Shown here piece after piece: positions 1-5,694 of a stretch of 8,408 nt of DNA. Origin of the DNA: Gammaproteobacteria bacterium (lineage in GTDB: Bacteria > Pseudomonadota > Gammaproteobacteria > Pseudomonadales > Oleiphilaceae); contig RFIV01000068.1 in the NCBI GenBank assembly GCA_003695085.1, forward strand, positions 1-8,408, given 5' to 3'. Below the pieces are notes generated by a model. That model did not search any database, was not told the origin of the DNA, and saw only the letters and a program-made list of their open reading frames with translations. The translations under genes and the position numbers were made by a program. Within the stretch, counting starts at the first letter, position 1. Each line of letters begins with the position of its first letter.

Positions 1-78
1 CCGGTGGGCAATACAGATGCCCTGGCCAATCCGGAATCGTTGAACCTGTTCCGGAACCTGGAAGCACTGCAGACCTGA
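1..78 (+). CDS. C-terminal end of an unidentified protein (partial)
   Basis: Frame 1 is open from the first base and closes with TGA at 76-78, giving a 25-residue tail that ends NLFRNLEALQT. The start lies outside the window. The tail is polar with a short amphipathic helix-like end and carries no motif that I recognise, so no function is proposed. Support for it being coding is indirect: no stop occurs in this frame before the TGA, and a terminator-like hairpin follows about 60 bases later (140-171), as expected at the end of a plus-strand transcription unit. The fragment is too short to exclude chance. Confidence 0.5.
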   Translation, partial: PVGNTDALANPESLNLFRNLEALQT

Positions 79-139
79 ACCGACCGCATTCCGCATTGCA
101 GAGGCCCTCGGGCTCAATTAATGTTTACAATGCTTACAT

Positions 140-171
140 AAAAACGCTAGGATAACTCCCGGCGTTTTTTT
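140..171 (+). terminator. Probable intrinsic terminator after the upstream gene
   Basis: A stem of AAAAACGC (140-147) pairs with GCGTTTTT (162-169). Inside it, GG (150-151) pairs with CC (158-159) across a 2x2 internal loop, closing a 6-base ATAACT loop. The downstream arm runs into seven T's (165-171), the usual layout of a rho-independent terminator for a plus-strand transcript. The A-run on the other side means it could also act on the minus strand. The stem is AT-rich at its base, so strength is uncertain. It separates the 1-78 gene from the oxidoreductase operon. Confidence 0.6.
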
Positions 172-182
172 CGCCTCTATCT

Positions 183-202
183 TTACAATGTATACTTTGA
201 AA
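183..202 (+). promoter_or_regulatory. Candidate operator and -10 region of the oxidoreductase operon
   Basis: Bases 183-202 form an imperfect 20-bp palindrome centred on GTATAC (190-195). Reading outward, the pairs at CAA/TTG and TT/AA match and the third kind of position (189/196 and 185/200) does not. The palindrome contains TATACT (191-196), a 5/6 match to a sigma-70 -10 hexamer, but the region 16-18 bases upstream is T-rich with no good -35. If TATACT is used, transcription would start near 203 and give a leader of only about 10 bases. An alternative pair is TTTACA (124-129) with TAGGAT (148-153), spaced 18. A repressor on the palindrome would block the -10. The neighbouring TetR protein is the obvious candidate, but this is inference. 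Confidence 0.35.
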
Positions 203-213
203 CGGAGCCCACC

Positions 214-1737
214 ATGACACATTTTGACGCCGTGGTAATCGGTGCCGGTAACGGCGGTCTCACCGCTGCGACCACGTTGCAACGTAACGGCTGCAACACA
301 TTGTTGCTCGAGCGGCACAATATTCCGGGAGGCTGTGCGACCTCCTTCGTCCGAGGCGAGTTCGAGTTCGAAGTGGCCCTCCACCAGCTCAGTGGTATCG
401 GACCGGAGGATCGCCCCTTTATCATGCGCAAGCTGTTCAGTGATCTCGGCGTGCTGGACAAAGTTGAGCTGGTTCAGGAACATGAGCTGTATCGCCTCAT
501 CGTACCCGGCAGGCAGGACATAACACTTCCGGCAAGCTGGACGGGCATTCAAAAGCGGCTTTCGGAAACCTTCCCGGATGAAGCCGATAATATCCGGCAG
601 TTCTTCGACCTCGGCAGCAAGGTGGCCATGGAGTATTACATGGGGCTGCCGGTCGTGCGTAAAACCAACAACCCTGAATTGCTCGACAGCCAGTGTCCGA
701 ACTTCAAGGCCTGGGGCCTGCGCCCGACGGATGAAGTCCTGGCCGAATTCATCCATACCCCGGCACTGATCAATGCCATTGCGCCCTACTGGAGCTACGC
801 GGGCGTTCCCACCAAAGAGCTGGTGTTTGCGGAATTCATCGGCATTCTGTTTGCGTACTGCACCTTCAAGCCCTGGCACTTCAAGGGGGGCTCACAATCT
901 GTCTCCAGTGCCTTTATCGAATCCTTTGAAGAGGCAGGTGGAACCGTGCGGTTCAACTGTGGCGCCAGCAGAATTCTTACGCAAGGCAGCCGTGTCACCG
1001 GCGTCAGGCTGGAAAACGGCGAGGAAGTCTCCTGTGACTATGTTGTTTCCAATGCCAGTCCACTGGTGACTTACTACGACCTGCTGGATACCCCCACGCC
1101 TGAAAGCGTCCGCCAGGACTTTCGTTCACGTCGAAAGGGGGTCTCGGCCGTATGCGTGTATCTGGGGCTGGATTGCCTGCCGGAGGAGATCGGGATCACC
1201 ACCGCATCCACTTTCGTGATGAGCAGCGATAATGCCGACATTGATGAAGCCCGGCTCCACACCCTGTCGCCTCCGGAATGGGGCATGGTCACCTGTTACA
1301 ACTTCATAGACGAAGACCTGGCACCGGCTGGCAAGTCCGTGGTCACACTGGTGGCCCTCCAGTACGGAGATGCCTGGGCGTCCGTCCCCCCTGAAGCCTA
1401 TGCTGACACCAAATACCGTTTCGGTGGCCAACTGATCGACCTGATCGAGAAGGCCTATCCCGGGATACGTGCGCATATCGAAAAAGCGGAAGTGGCCACT
1501 CCCCTGAGCATGATGCGCTACCTGAACACACCGGATGGTGCGATCTACGGCTTCAGGCAGAACATTCAGGACGGCCCGCTCTTTCGTGACCCGCTCAAGG
1601 GCATCGATGGGCTGTTTTCAGCCGGGAGCTGGACCGCACAGGGCGGCTTTCAGCCCACTTACATGGCCGGACACGCCACAGCCAAAACCATTCTTCGCAA
1701 ACTCAAGGCTCAGCAAAAGGAGGCCGCCCATGTCTGA
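214..1737 (+). CDS. CrtI/RetSat-type FAD-dependent oxidoreductase (phytoene desaturase-like superfamily)
   Basis: The product is a 507-residue flavoprotein of the NAD(P)/FAD-dependent oxidoreductase superfamily related to phytoene desaturases, carotenoid isomerases and all-trans-retinol 13,14-reductase. The N-terminus has the Rossmann FAD fingerprint GAGNGG (residues 10-15), an acidic residue at the end of the second strand (E33), and NIPGGCATSF just after (36-45). A GGSQSV stretch (225-230) sits where CrtI-family proteins begin the substrate-domain return. The C-terminal FAD motif is at about 466-494 (GLFSAGSW through GGFQPTYMAGHATA). No signal peptide or clear membrane helix is seen. The length is normal for the family. 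ATG 214 is supported by GGAG at 204-207, six bases upstream. The gene is translationally coupled to the reductase that follows. No phytoene synthase or other carotenoid gene is in view, so a carotenoid role should not be assumed. Substrate and direction (desaturation, saturation or isomerisation) are unknown. The family call is firm and the function open. Confidence 0.85.
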   Translation: MTHFDAVVIGAGNGGLTAATTLQRNGCNTLLLERHNIPGGCATSFVRGEFEFEVALHQLSGIGPEDRPFIMRKLFSDLGVLDKVELVQEHELYRLIVPGRQDITLPASWTGIQKRLSETFPDEADNIRQFFDLGSKVAMEYYMGLPVVRKTNNPELLDSQCPNFKAWGLRPTDEVLAEFIHTPALINAIAPYWSYAGVPTKELVFAEFIGILFAYCTFKPWHFKGGSQSVSSAFIESFEEAGGTVRFNCGASRILTQGSRVTGVRLENGEEVSCDYVVSNASPLVTYYDLLDTPTPESVRQDFRSRRKGVSAVCVYLGLDCLPEEIGITTASTFVMSSDNADIDEARLHTLSPPEWGMVTCYNFIDEDLAPAGKSVVTLVALQYGDAWASVPPEAYADTKYRFGGQLIDLIEKAYPGIRAHIEKAEVATPLSMMRYLNTPDGAIYGFRQNIQDGPLFRDPLKGIDGLFSAGSWTAQGGFQPTYMAGHATAKTILRKLKAQQKEAAHV

Positions 1738-2899
1738 TACCCATCGCACTGCATTCCGCAACATCGTCGGATATGTCGAAGCCGAGGCATTGAAGCGCCA
1801 ACTGGAGGCGGAGGGATCGGATCTTTCGGAAGAAAAGGGCCGTGTACCGGCCACCATCAATCGCCTGCATCCCAAGCGCCTGAAACTCAGGGTAAATCAG
1901 ATCCTTGAAGACACGCCCACCACCAAAACGTTTCGCATGGTCGCAGAGGATCAGGAACTGCCTCCGTTTCAGGCCGGGCAATACGTCAATCTGTTCGTCA
2001 ACATTGATGGTGTCGAAACCGCACGCCCCTATGCAATCTCCTCCTCACCGGCCGAGCGCAATTTCTATGATCTGACGGTCAAGCGTGCAGCCGGGGGCTT
2101 CGTCAGCCACTTTCTCCTGGACCGTGTACAAGTGGGCGATCGCCTCACCTCAACCGGGCCCATGGGAACCTTCCATTACAACCCTCTTTTCCACGGACAG
2201 GAGTTGGTGTTTCTGGCAGGTGGTTCAGGCATTGCACCGGCCCGAAGCCTGGCGCTGGATATTATCGACCACGCGCGCCCCATTCACCTTCAGATTATCT
2301 ACAGCAACAGTTACGCCTCGGACGTCATCTTTCAGGAGCAAATGCGCTCACTGGCCCGGCGCCATGACAATATCGAACTGACTGAAATCATTACACGTCC
2401 GGACCCTGGCTATTCCGGTCTGACCGGACGGCTGACACCTGAAAGGCTCGCCGAACTGATTGACCAACCGAAGAACAAGCGCTACTTCCTGTGTGGCCCG
2501 ACGCCCTTCAATGAGAACGCCCAGGCGTGTCTGGAAGGGCTGGGAGTACCGCGCAGCCAGATCATGGTGGAAGTCAATGGGCCGCCGAAGCATCCAGAGG
2601 CCATGGCGGGTTGGCCGGAGGGTATATCGTCCGACCATCAGGTCACCGTCACAGTTCGTGGGCAAGGCAGTTTCAATGCTCTGGCAGGAGAGCCCTTGCT
2701 CAACAGCCTGGAGCGCAATGGTTTTGGCGCGGAGAATGCCTGCCGCTCGGGAGAATGCAGTCTGTGCCGCGTCAAGCTGATATCAGGTGAGGTGTTCAAC
2801 CCACCGGCCAGCCGGATTCGAAAATCTGACCGGAAGTTTGGCTGGATTCATGCGTGCGTAGCTTTCCCGGTGAGCGACATTGAGATTGATATAATGTAG
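1730..2899 (+). CDS. FAD/NAD(P)H ferredoxin reductase with C-terminal [2Fe-2S] domain
   Basis: The product is a 389-residue electron-transfer flavoprotein of the ferredoxin-NADP reductase type, as found in the reductase parts of oxygenases and hydroxylases. An N-terminal extension of about 50 residues, rich in charged helix-formers, precedes the FAD domain. RPYAISSS (99-106) is the flavin-binding motif. GGSGIAP (164-170) and CGP (255-257) mark the nucleotide domain. The C-terminus is a plant-type ferredoxin domain whose cluster ligands are visible: C338, C343 and C346 (CX4CX2C) plus C376. The expected role is NAD(P)H to FAD to [2Fe-2S] to a partner protein. The start is set by AAAAGGAGG (1715-1723), six bases before ATG 1730. 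The frame is open further upstream, but that stretch is a shadow of the preceding gene. The ORF overlaps the oxidoreductase by 8 bases, so the two products are probably made in fixed ratio and work together. No oxygenase component is in view. The preferred cofactor (NADH or NADPH) cannot be told from this. Confidence 0.88.
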   Translation: MSDTHRTAFRNIVGYVEAEALKRQLEAEGSDLSEEKGRVPATINRLHPKRLKLRVNQILEDTPTTKTFRMVAEDQELPPFQAGQYVNLFVNIDGVETARPYAISSSPAERNFYDLTVKRAAGGFVSHFLLDRVQVGDRLTSTGPMGTFHYNPLFHGQELVFLAGGSGIAPARSLALDIIDHARPIHLQIIYSNSYASDVIFQEQMRSLARRHDNIELTEIITRPDPGYSGLTGRLTPERLAELIDQPKNKRYFLCGPTPFNENAQACLEGLGVPRSQIMVEVNGPPKHPEAMAGWPEGISSDHQVTVTVRGQGSFNALAGEPLLNSLERNGFGAENACRSGECSLCRVKLISGEVFNPPASRIRKSDRKFGWIHACVAFPVSDIEIDIM

Positions 2900-2906
2900 C
2901 CGCCGC

Positions 2907-3527
2907 TCATACCTTCATCATGGCTGGTGATACAGCCATGATGAACAGCTCCCGAACTGACATCCCCTCCGGCAACTCCAGATGACCATCAATCATCAAG
3001 GCTGCCATACCGTGCACCATGGACCAGGCCGTGGCCGCCCGGGCCGTGACACGGAGGGGATCGCCACCGGACCGGGCAAACTCGTCCCGCAACAGTTCGA
3101 AAGGCCTGCGCGAACTGGATTCCAGTCTGGGTGAAATCTGAAAGCCTTCCCGGCTACCCCTTTCCTGGCTTGCCCGCTGCCCCCCGAGATCGGACTGGCT
3201 GAGCATCAGGCGATACAGATCGGGATTTTCCACCGCAAACTGCACATAGGCCACACCATAATTGAGAACCCGCTCGCCCGGTTCGACGTACACCTTTCTC
3301 AATTCGATCAATCGACGGGTCAACTCGTCAAATCCGGCGGCCGCAACAGCCTGCACCAACTCCTTCTTGTTGCGAAAATGGCTGTAGGGTGCCATGTGCG
3401 AAACTTTCGCGCGTGCCGCGATGGCTCTCAAAGAAAGGCCACTGACGCCCTGCTCCCTGAGCAGATCCAATGCGGCTTCAATCAATGCCTGTTTCAAGTC
3501 ACCGTGGTGATAGCTCCGGACTTTCAT
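2907..3527 (-). CDS. TetR/AcrR-family transcriptional regulator, WHG-type C-terminal domain
   Basis: The product is a 206-residue DNA-binding repressor of the TetR family. The N-terminal helix-turn-helix is clear: a YHHGDLKQALIEAAL first helix (6-20), then LSLRAIAARAKVS and PYSHFRNKKELV (31-58). The C-terminal ligand domain has W168 and H172-G173 in a WSMVHG stretch, the signature of the WHG-type TetR C-terminal domain. The length is normal. ATG 3527 follows only a weak GGGA, and the MKVRSYHHG start is typical for the family. The gene lies 75 bases downstream of etfA on the same strand but behind a hairpin terminator. It faces the oxidoreductase-reductase operon tail to tail with 7 bases between stops. 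No promoter of its own could be identified. Candidate targets in this window are the palindromes at 183-202 and 5520-5539. The ligand is unknown. The family call is firm and the regulon inferred. Confidence 0.88.
   Translation of the reverse strand: MKVRSYHHGDLKQALIEAALDLLREQGVSGLSLRAIAARAKVSHMAPYSHFRNKKELVQAVAAAGFDELTRRLIELRKVYVEPGERVLNYGVAYVQFAVENPDLYRLMLSQSDLGGQRASQERGSREGFQISPRLESSSRRPFELLRDEFARSGGDPLRVTARAATAWSMVHGMAALMIDGHLELPEGMSVRELFIMAVSPAMMKV
2914..2945. other. Perfect 13-bp hairpin at convergent gene ends
   Basis: TTCATCATGGCTG (2914-2926) is the exact inverse of CAGCCATGATGAA (2933-2945), with a 6-base GTGATA loop. It begins 15 bases after the stop of the reductase gene and lies inside the last codons of tetR, where it encodes part of the FIMAVSPAMMKV tail. 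No T-run follows on either strand, so it is not a canonical intrinsic terminator. It could block 3' exonuclease, pause polymerase or assist rho-dependent termination between the converging units. Both arms carry near-repeats of ATCATGG/CATGATG because of the Met-rich coding, so chance is possible. Confidence 0.55.
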
Positions 3528-3552
3528 TCACGCGTAATCCCGACTTTCAGAA

Positions 3553-3583
3553 CGAAAAGGGGAAGGCCGCACCTTCCCCTTTA
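3553..3583 (-). terminator. Terminator hairpin downstream of etfA
   Basis: AAAGGGGAAGG (3556-3566) and CCTTCCCCTTT (3572-3582) make a perfect 11-bp stem with a 5-base loop (3567-3571). It begins 20 bases after the etfA stop. Read on the minus strand, the stem is followed by a short T-run (TTTT, with the first three inside the stem), so it fits a moderate intrinsic terminator for etfBA. It lies between etfA and tetR and would reduce read-through into tetR without necessarily abolishing it. Confidence 0.7.
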
Positions 3584-3602
3584 CGTGCTTGCGAGCTTCG
3601 CA

Positions 3603-4532
3603 TCAGAGCTTGCTGATCAGCTCCGGCACCGCTTCGAACAGGTCTGCCACCAGGCCGTAATCCGCCACCTGGAAAATCGGAGCGTCTTCGTCCTTGTTGA
3701 TGGCGACGATGACCTTACTGTCGCTCATACCTGCCAGATGCTGAATGGCCCCCGAGATACCAACGGCAATATACAGCTCCGGTGCAACGATCTTGCCGGT
3801 CTGGCCGACCTGCATGTCGTTGGGAACGAAGCCGGCATCGACCGCCGCGCGTGATGCACCCACTGCCGCACCCAGCTTGTCAGCCAGTTCGTACAGCATC
3901 TTGAAGTTTTCGCCATTCTGCATGCCGCGCCCACCGGAGACCACCACGCGGGCACTGGTCAGCTCCGGACGATCTGACTTCGCCAGCTCTTCCTTGACGA
4001 ACTCGGACAGGCCTGCATCCTTGACGATATCCAGGGATTCTACCGCTGCACTGCCGCCTTCGGCTGCAACGGCATCAAATCCTGTGCCGCGAACCGTGAT
4101 GACCTTGATCGGGTCTGACGACTGAACAGTAGCGATCGCATTACCCGCGTAGAACGGACGTACGAAGGTATCTGCCGATTCAACGCGAATGATGTCGGAC
4201 ACTTGTGCCACATCCAGCAGTGCTGCGGCACGCGGCAGGATATCCTTGCCCGTGGTATTGGCGGCTGCCAGAATGTGAGAATAATCCGAAGCGATTTCTG
4301 CAATCAGTGCAGCCACGTTCTCTGCGAGGTGGTGACCATAGGCAGCGTTGTCGGCGACCAGCACCTTGCTGACACCTTCAGCCTTCGCAGCCTGCTCGGC
4401 CACTGCGCCACAGCCTTCACCAGCGACCAGAACAACGATGTCGCCACCCAGTTGCTTTGCAGCCCCCAGAACATTCAGGGTAACCGGCTTCAGATTCTGA
4501 TTGTCATGATCTGCAACTACAAGGACGCTCAT
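3603..4532 (-). CDS. etfA: Electron transfer flavoprotein alpha subunit
   Basis: This is the FAD-binding alpha chain of the soluble ETF heterodimer. It accepts electrons from acyl-CoA dehydrogenases and other flavin dehydrogenases in the cytoplasm and delivers them to ETF-quinone oxidoreductase. The protein has 309 residues, the usual bacterial size. The N-terminal alpha/beta domain (MSVLVVADHD onward) is followed by the C-terminal FAD domain with RVVVSGGRGMQ (195-205), VGASRAAVDAGF (224-235) and QVGQTGK (241-247). The family signature PELYIAVGISGAIQHLAGM is at 251-269, followed by INKDEDAPIF (278-287). ATG 4532 lies one base after the etfB stop (TAA-G-ATG), and its ribosome site AAGGTGA sits inside the end of etfB. 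Coupled translation with etfB gives the 1:1 ratio that the dimer needs. All key motifs are intact. Confidence 0.97.
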   Translation of the reverse strand: MSVLVVADHDNQNLKPVTLNVLGAAKQLGGDIVVLVAGEGCGAVAEQAAKAEGVSKVLVADNAAYGHHLAENVAALIAEIASDYSHILAAANTTGKDILPRAAALLDVAQVSDIIRVESADTFVRPFYAGNAIATVQSSDPIKVITVRGTGFDAVAAEGGSAAVESLDIVKDAGLSEFVKEELAKSDRPELTSARVVVSGGRGMQNGENFKMLYELADKLGAAVGASRAAVDAGFVPNDMQVGQTGKIVAPELYIAVGISGAIQHLAGMSDSKVIVAINKDEDAPIFQVADYGLVADLFEAVPELISKL

Positions 4533-4533
4533 C

Positions 4534-5283
4534 TTAGATCACCTTCGCTTCGTTCTTGAGTTTCTCGACCAGCTCATCCACGCTGCTCACCTTGATACCT
4601 GCCTGACGCTTGGGCGGCTCTTCGACTTTCAGTGTCTTGAGGCGAGGCTTGAGCTCAACACCCAGATCACCGACGCTCAGAGTTTCCAGCGGCTTCTTCT
4701 TGGCCTTCATGATGTTGGGCAGCGATGCATAACGCGGCTCGTTCAGACGCAGGTCAGCCGTGATGACAGCCGGCAACTTCAGCTTGATGTCCATCAGGCC
4801 GCCATCGATCTCACGCTCGACCACGACACTGTCACCTTCCACATCCACGCGTGATGCAAAGGTGCCCTGACCACAGCCAAGAAGCCCCGCCAACATCTGG
4901 CCGGTCTGGTTGTTGTCAGTATCGATGGATTGCTTGCCGAGGAGAATCAGCTGAGGCGCCTCTTTTTCCACCACGCCCTTGAGCAGCTTGGCAGCGTCCA
5001 GAGACTGCACTTCTTCATCTGTCTCGATCAGGATGCCACGATCTGCACCCAGTGCCAGCGCTGTGCGGATCTGCTCCTGCGCAGCCTTCGGCCCAATGGA
5101 TACCACAACGATTTCAGTCGCGATGCCTTTTTCCTTCAGACGAACGGCCTCTTCAACAGCAATTTCGTCAAACGGGTTCATGGCCATCTTGACGTTGGCC
5201 AGATCCACTCCGGAGTTGTCAGGCTTGACACGCACCTTGACGTTGTAATCAATAACTCGTTTAACAGCGACCAGAACCTTCAT
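4534..5283 (-). CDS. etfB: Electron transfer flavoprotein beta subunit
   Basis: This is the AMP-binding beta chain of ETF, partner of EtfA. The protein has 249 residues, the standard length for the family. MKVLVAVKRVID opens the fold. MNPFDEIAVEEAVRLKE (35-51) and DTDNNQTGQMLAGLL (121-135) are conserved nucleotide-binding and interface segments. The family signature runs over about 174-197 (ITADLRLNEPRY then ASLPNIMKAKKK). L188 corresponds to the anchor leucine of the recognition loop that docks with partner dehydrogenases, known from the human protein. The frame is open for 41 codons upstream to 5406, but ATG 5283 is the right start: it has GAGGA six bases before it, and the extra residues do not belong to the family. 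First gene of the etfB-etfA unit, divergent from etf-QO. Confidence 0.97.
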   Translation of the reverse strand: MKVLVAVKRVIDYNVKVRVKPDNSGVDLANVKMAMNPFDEIAVEEAVRLKEKGIATEIVVVSIGPKAAQEQIRTALALGADRGILIETDEEVQSLDAAKLLKGVVEKEAPQLILLGKQSIDTDNNQTGQMLAGLLGCGQGTFASRVDVEGDSVVVEREIDGGLMDIKLKLPAVITADLRLNEPRYASLPNIMKAKKKPLETLSVGDLGVELKPRLKTLKVEEPPKRQAGIKVSSVDELVEKLKNEAKVI

Positions 5284-5320
5284 AGATTCCTCGTATTTTT
5301 CAGCGATGGGTTCATGTGCA

Positions 5321-5347
5321 TGCAGGGGCTTCAGGCGCGGCCCTGCA
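5321..5347 (-). other. Hairpin in the etfB leader
   Basis: TGCAGGG (5321-5327) and CCCTGCA (5341-5347) pair perfectly. A further GC/GC pair of bases (5328-5329 with 5337-5338) lies inside, leaving a 7-base loop and a 2-base bulge. It lies 38-64 bases upstream of the etfB start, so it is within the leader of transcripts from either candidate etfB promoter. No T-run follows. A role in message stability or translation is possible but unproven, and the fold could be chance in GC-rich DNA. Confidence 0.3.
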
Positions 5348-5384
5348 CCCATTTTTATTACGACTACGTGACGTTCGCGCCCCA

Positions 5385-5413
5385 ATAATGAGGCCATCAG
5401 CCACACAGGTCAA
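5385..5413 (-). promoter_or_regulatory. Candidate proximal sigma-70 promoter for etfBA
   Basis: On the minus strand TTGACC (5413-5408, 5/6 to consensus) is followed after 17 bases by CATTAT (5390-5385, 4/6). Transcription would begin near 5378, giving a leader of about 95 bases before etfB. It does not overlap the 5520-5539 palindrome, so it could provide basal expression independent of that operator. This is a sequence match only. Confidence 0.4.
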
Positions 5414-5494
5414 CCGCCTTGCCGGGCACCATCGTAGCTAAACCGGCAAAACTTGAGGGGCGTCAAACCAGACGAGTTTTCCCCTTCCGGAGCC

Positions 5495-5523
5495 ATTAGA
5501 CACAAATCGCCCGCAAAATTCAA
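5495..5523 (-). promoter_or_regulatory. Candidate operator-controlled promoter for etfBA
   Basis: On the minus strand TTGAAT (5523-5518, 4/6) is spaced exactly 17 bases from TCTAAT (5500-5495, 5/6). The first four bases of the -35 are the end of the 20-bp palindrome at 5520-5539, so a repressor there would occlude the -35, while an activator would sit just upstream. Transcription would start near 5488 with a leader of about 205 bases. It is the best-spaced promoter pair seen in the divergent region. Confidence 0.5.
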
Positions 5524-5539
5524 ACAAACGTTTGTTTGA
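5520..5539. promoter_or_regulatory. Perfect 20-bp palindrome: shared operator of etfBA and etf-QO, PsrA-like
   Basis: TCAAACAAACGTTTGTTTGA is an exact inverted repeat with no spacer. It lies between the divergent etfBA and etf-QO units, 237 bases from etfB and 156 from etf-QO. It overlaps the -35 of the likely etfBA promoter and the probable -35 region of etf-QO. Size, symmetry and the CAAAC/GTTTG half-sites suit a TetR-family dimer. PsrA, the long-chain-fatty-acid-responsive TetR regulator of pseudomonads, recognises CAAAC/GTTTG half-sites and is known to control beta-oxidation genes, and etf genes have been linked to it. Half-site spacing here (0 for the inner pair, 8 for the outer) differs from the published 2-4, so the identity of the binder is inference. 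No psrA gene is in view. Confidence 0.75.
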
Positions 5540-5559
5540 GAGCTAAAATCGGGTATGCT
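5532..5559 (+). promoter_or_regulatory. Weak candidate promoter for etf-QO
   Basis: TTGTTT (5532-5537) and TATGCT (5554-5559, 4/6) are 16 bases apart. A second option is TTGAGA (5536-5541, 5/6) with TATGGG (5559-5564), spaced 17. Both place the -35 on the right arm of the palindrome, so one operator could control both directions. Either gives a leader of about 125 bases before etf-QO. A small inverted repeat, GTGTA-TTG-TACAC (5577-5589), lies just downstream and could be a second protein site. None of these matches is strong alone. Confidence 0.3.
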
Positions 5560-5694
5560 ATGGGAAGCTGTGAAGTGTGTATTGTACACTTAATCAAAGA
5601 CTTGGTCTGATGTGCCGGCCTGTCCGATGCCTGTGGCGTGGCGTTGAACCAGTCTTGCCCCGATACCCAGAAGTACAAGCAGAGGAGACGAGTC

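Larger units (their letters stand above)
5284..5694. other. Divergent regulatory region between etfB and etf-QO
   Basis: This 411-base stretch holds no convincing gene. Open frames entering it are upstream extensions of etfB (to 5406) and etf-QO (to 5638) without ribosome sites. It contains the 20-bp palindrome, promoters in both directions, the etfB leader hairpin and the etf-QO ribosome site. The part around 5500-5560 is clearly more AT-rich than the flanking genes, as expected for promoter DNA. Confidence 0.8.

Noticed and set aside
101..115. Small GC-rich fold (GAGGCCCTCGGGCTC) after the first stop
   Set aside because: The loop would be only two bases and no T-run follows. The 140-171 hairpin is the better terminator.
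118..879. Minus-strand open frame of 253 codons opposite the oxidoreductase gene
   Set aside because: It is antisense to a clear flavoprotein gene, has no recognisable domain or good ribosome site, and looks like a codon-bias shadow.
1535..1729. Possible 65-codon N-terminal extension of the reductase
   Set aside because: This stretch overlaps the C-terminal FAD motif of the upstream gene, whereas ATG 1730 has an almost ideal ribosome site.
214..1737. Calling the first gene crtI (phytoene desaturase)
   Set aside because: The superfamily is clear, but no carotenoid genes are nearby and the paired reductase is not part of known CrtI systems, so a specific name would overstate the evidence.
5284..5406. 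Longer etfB beginning at 5406
   Set aside because: The extra residues do not fit the ETF beta family, and ATG 5283 has its own ribosome site and yields the standard 249 residues.
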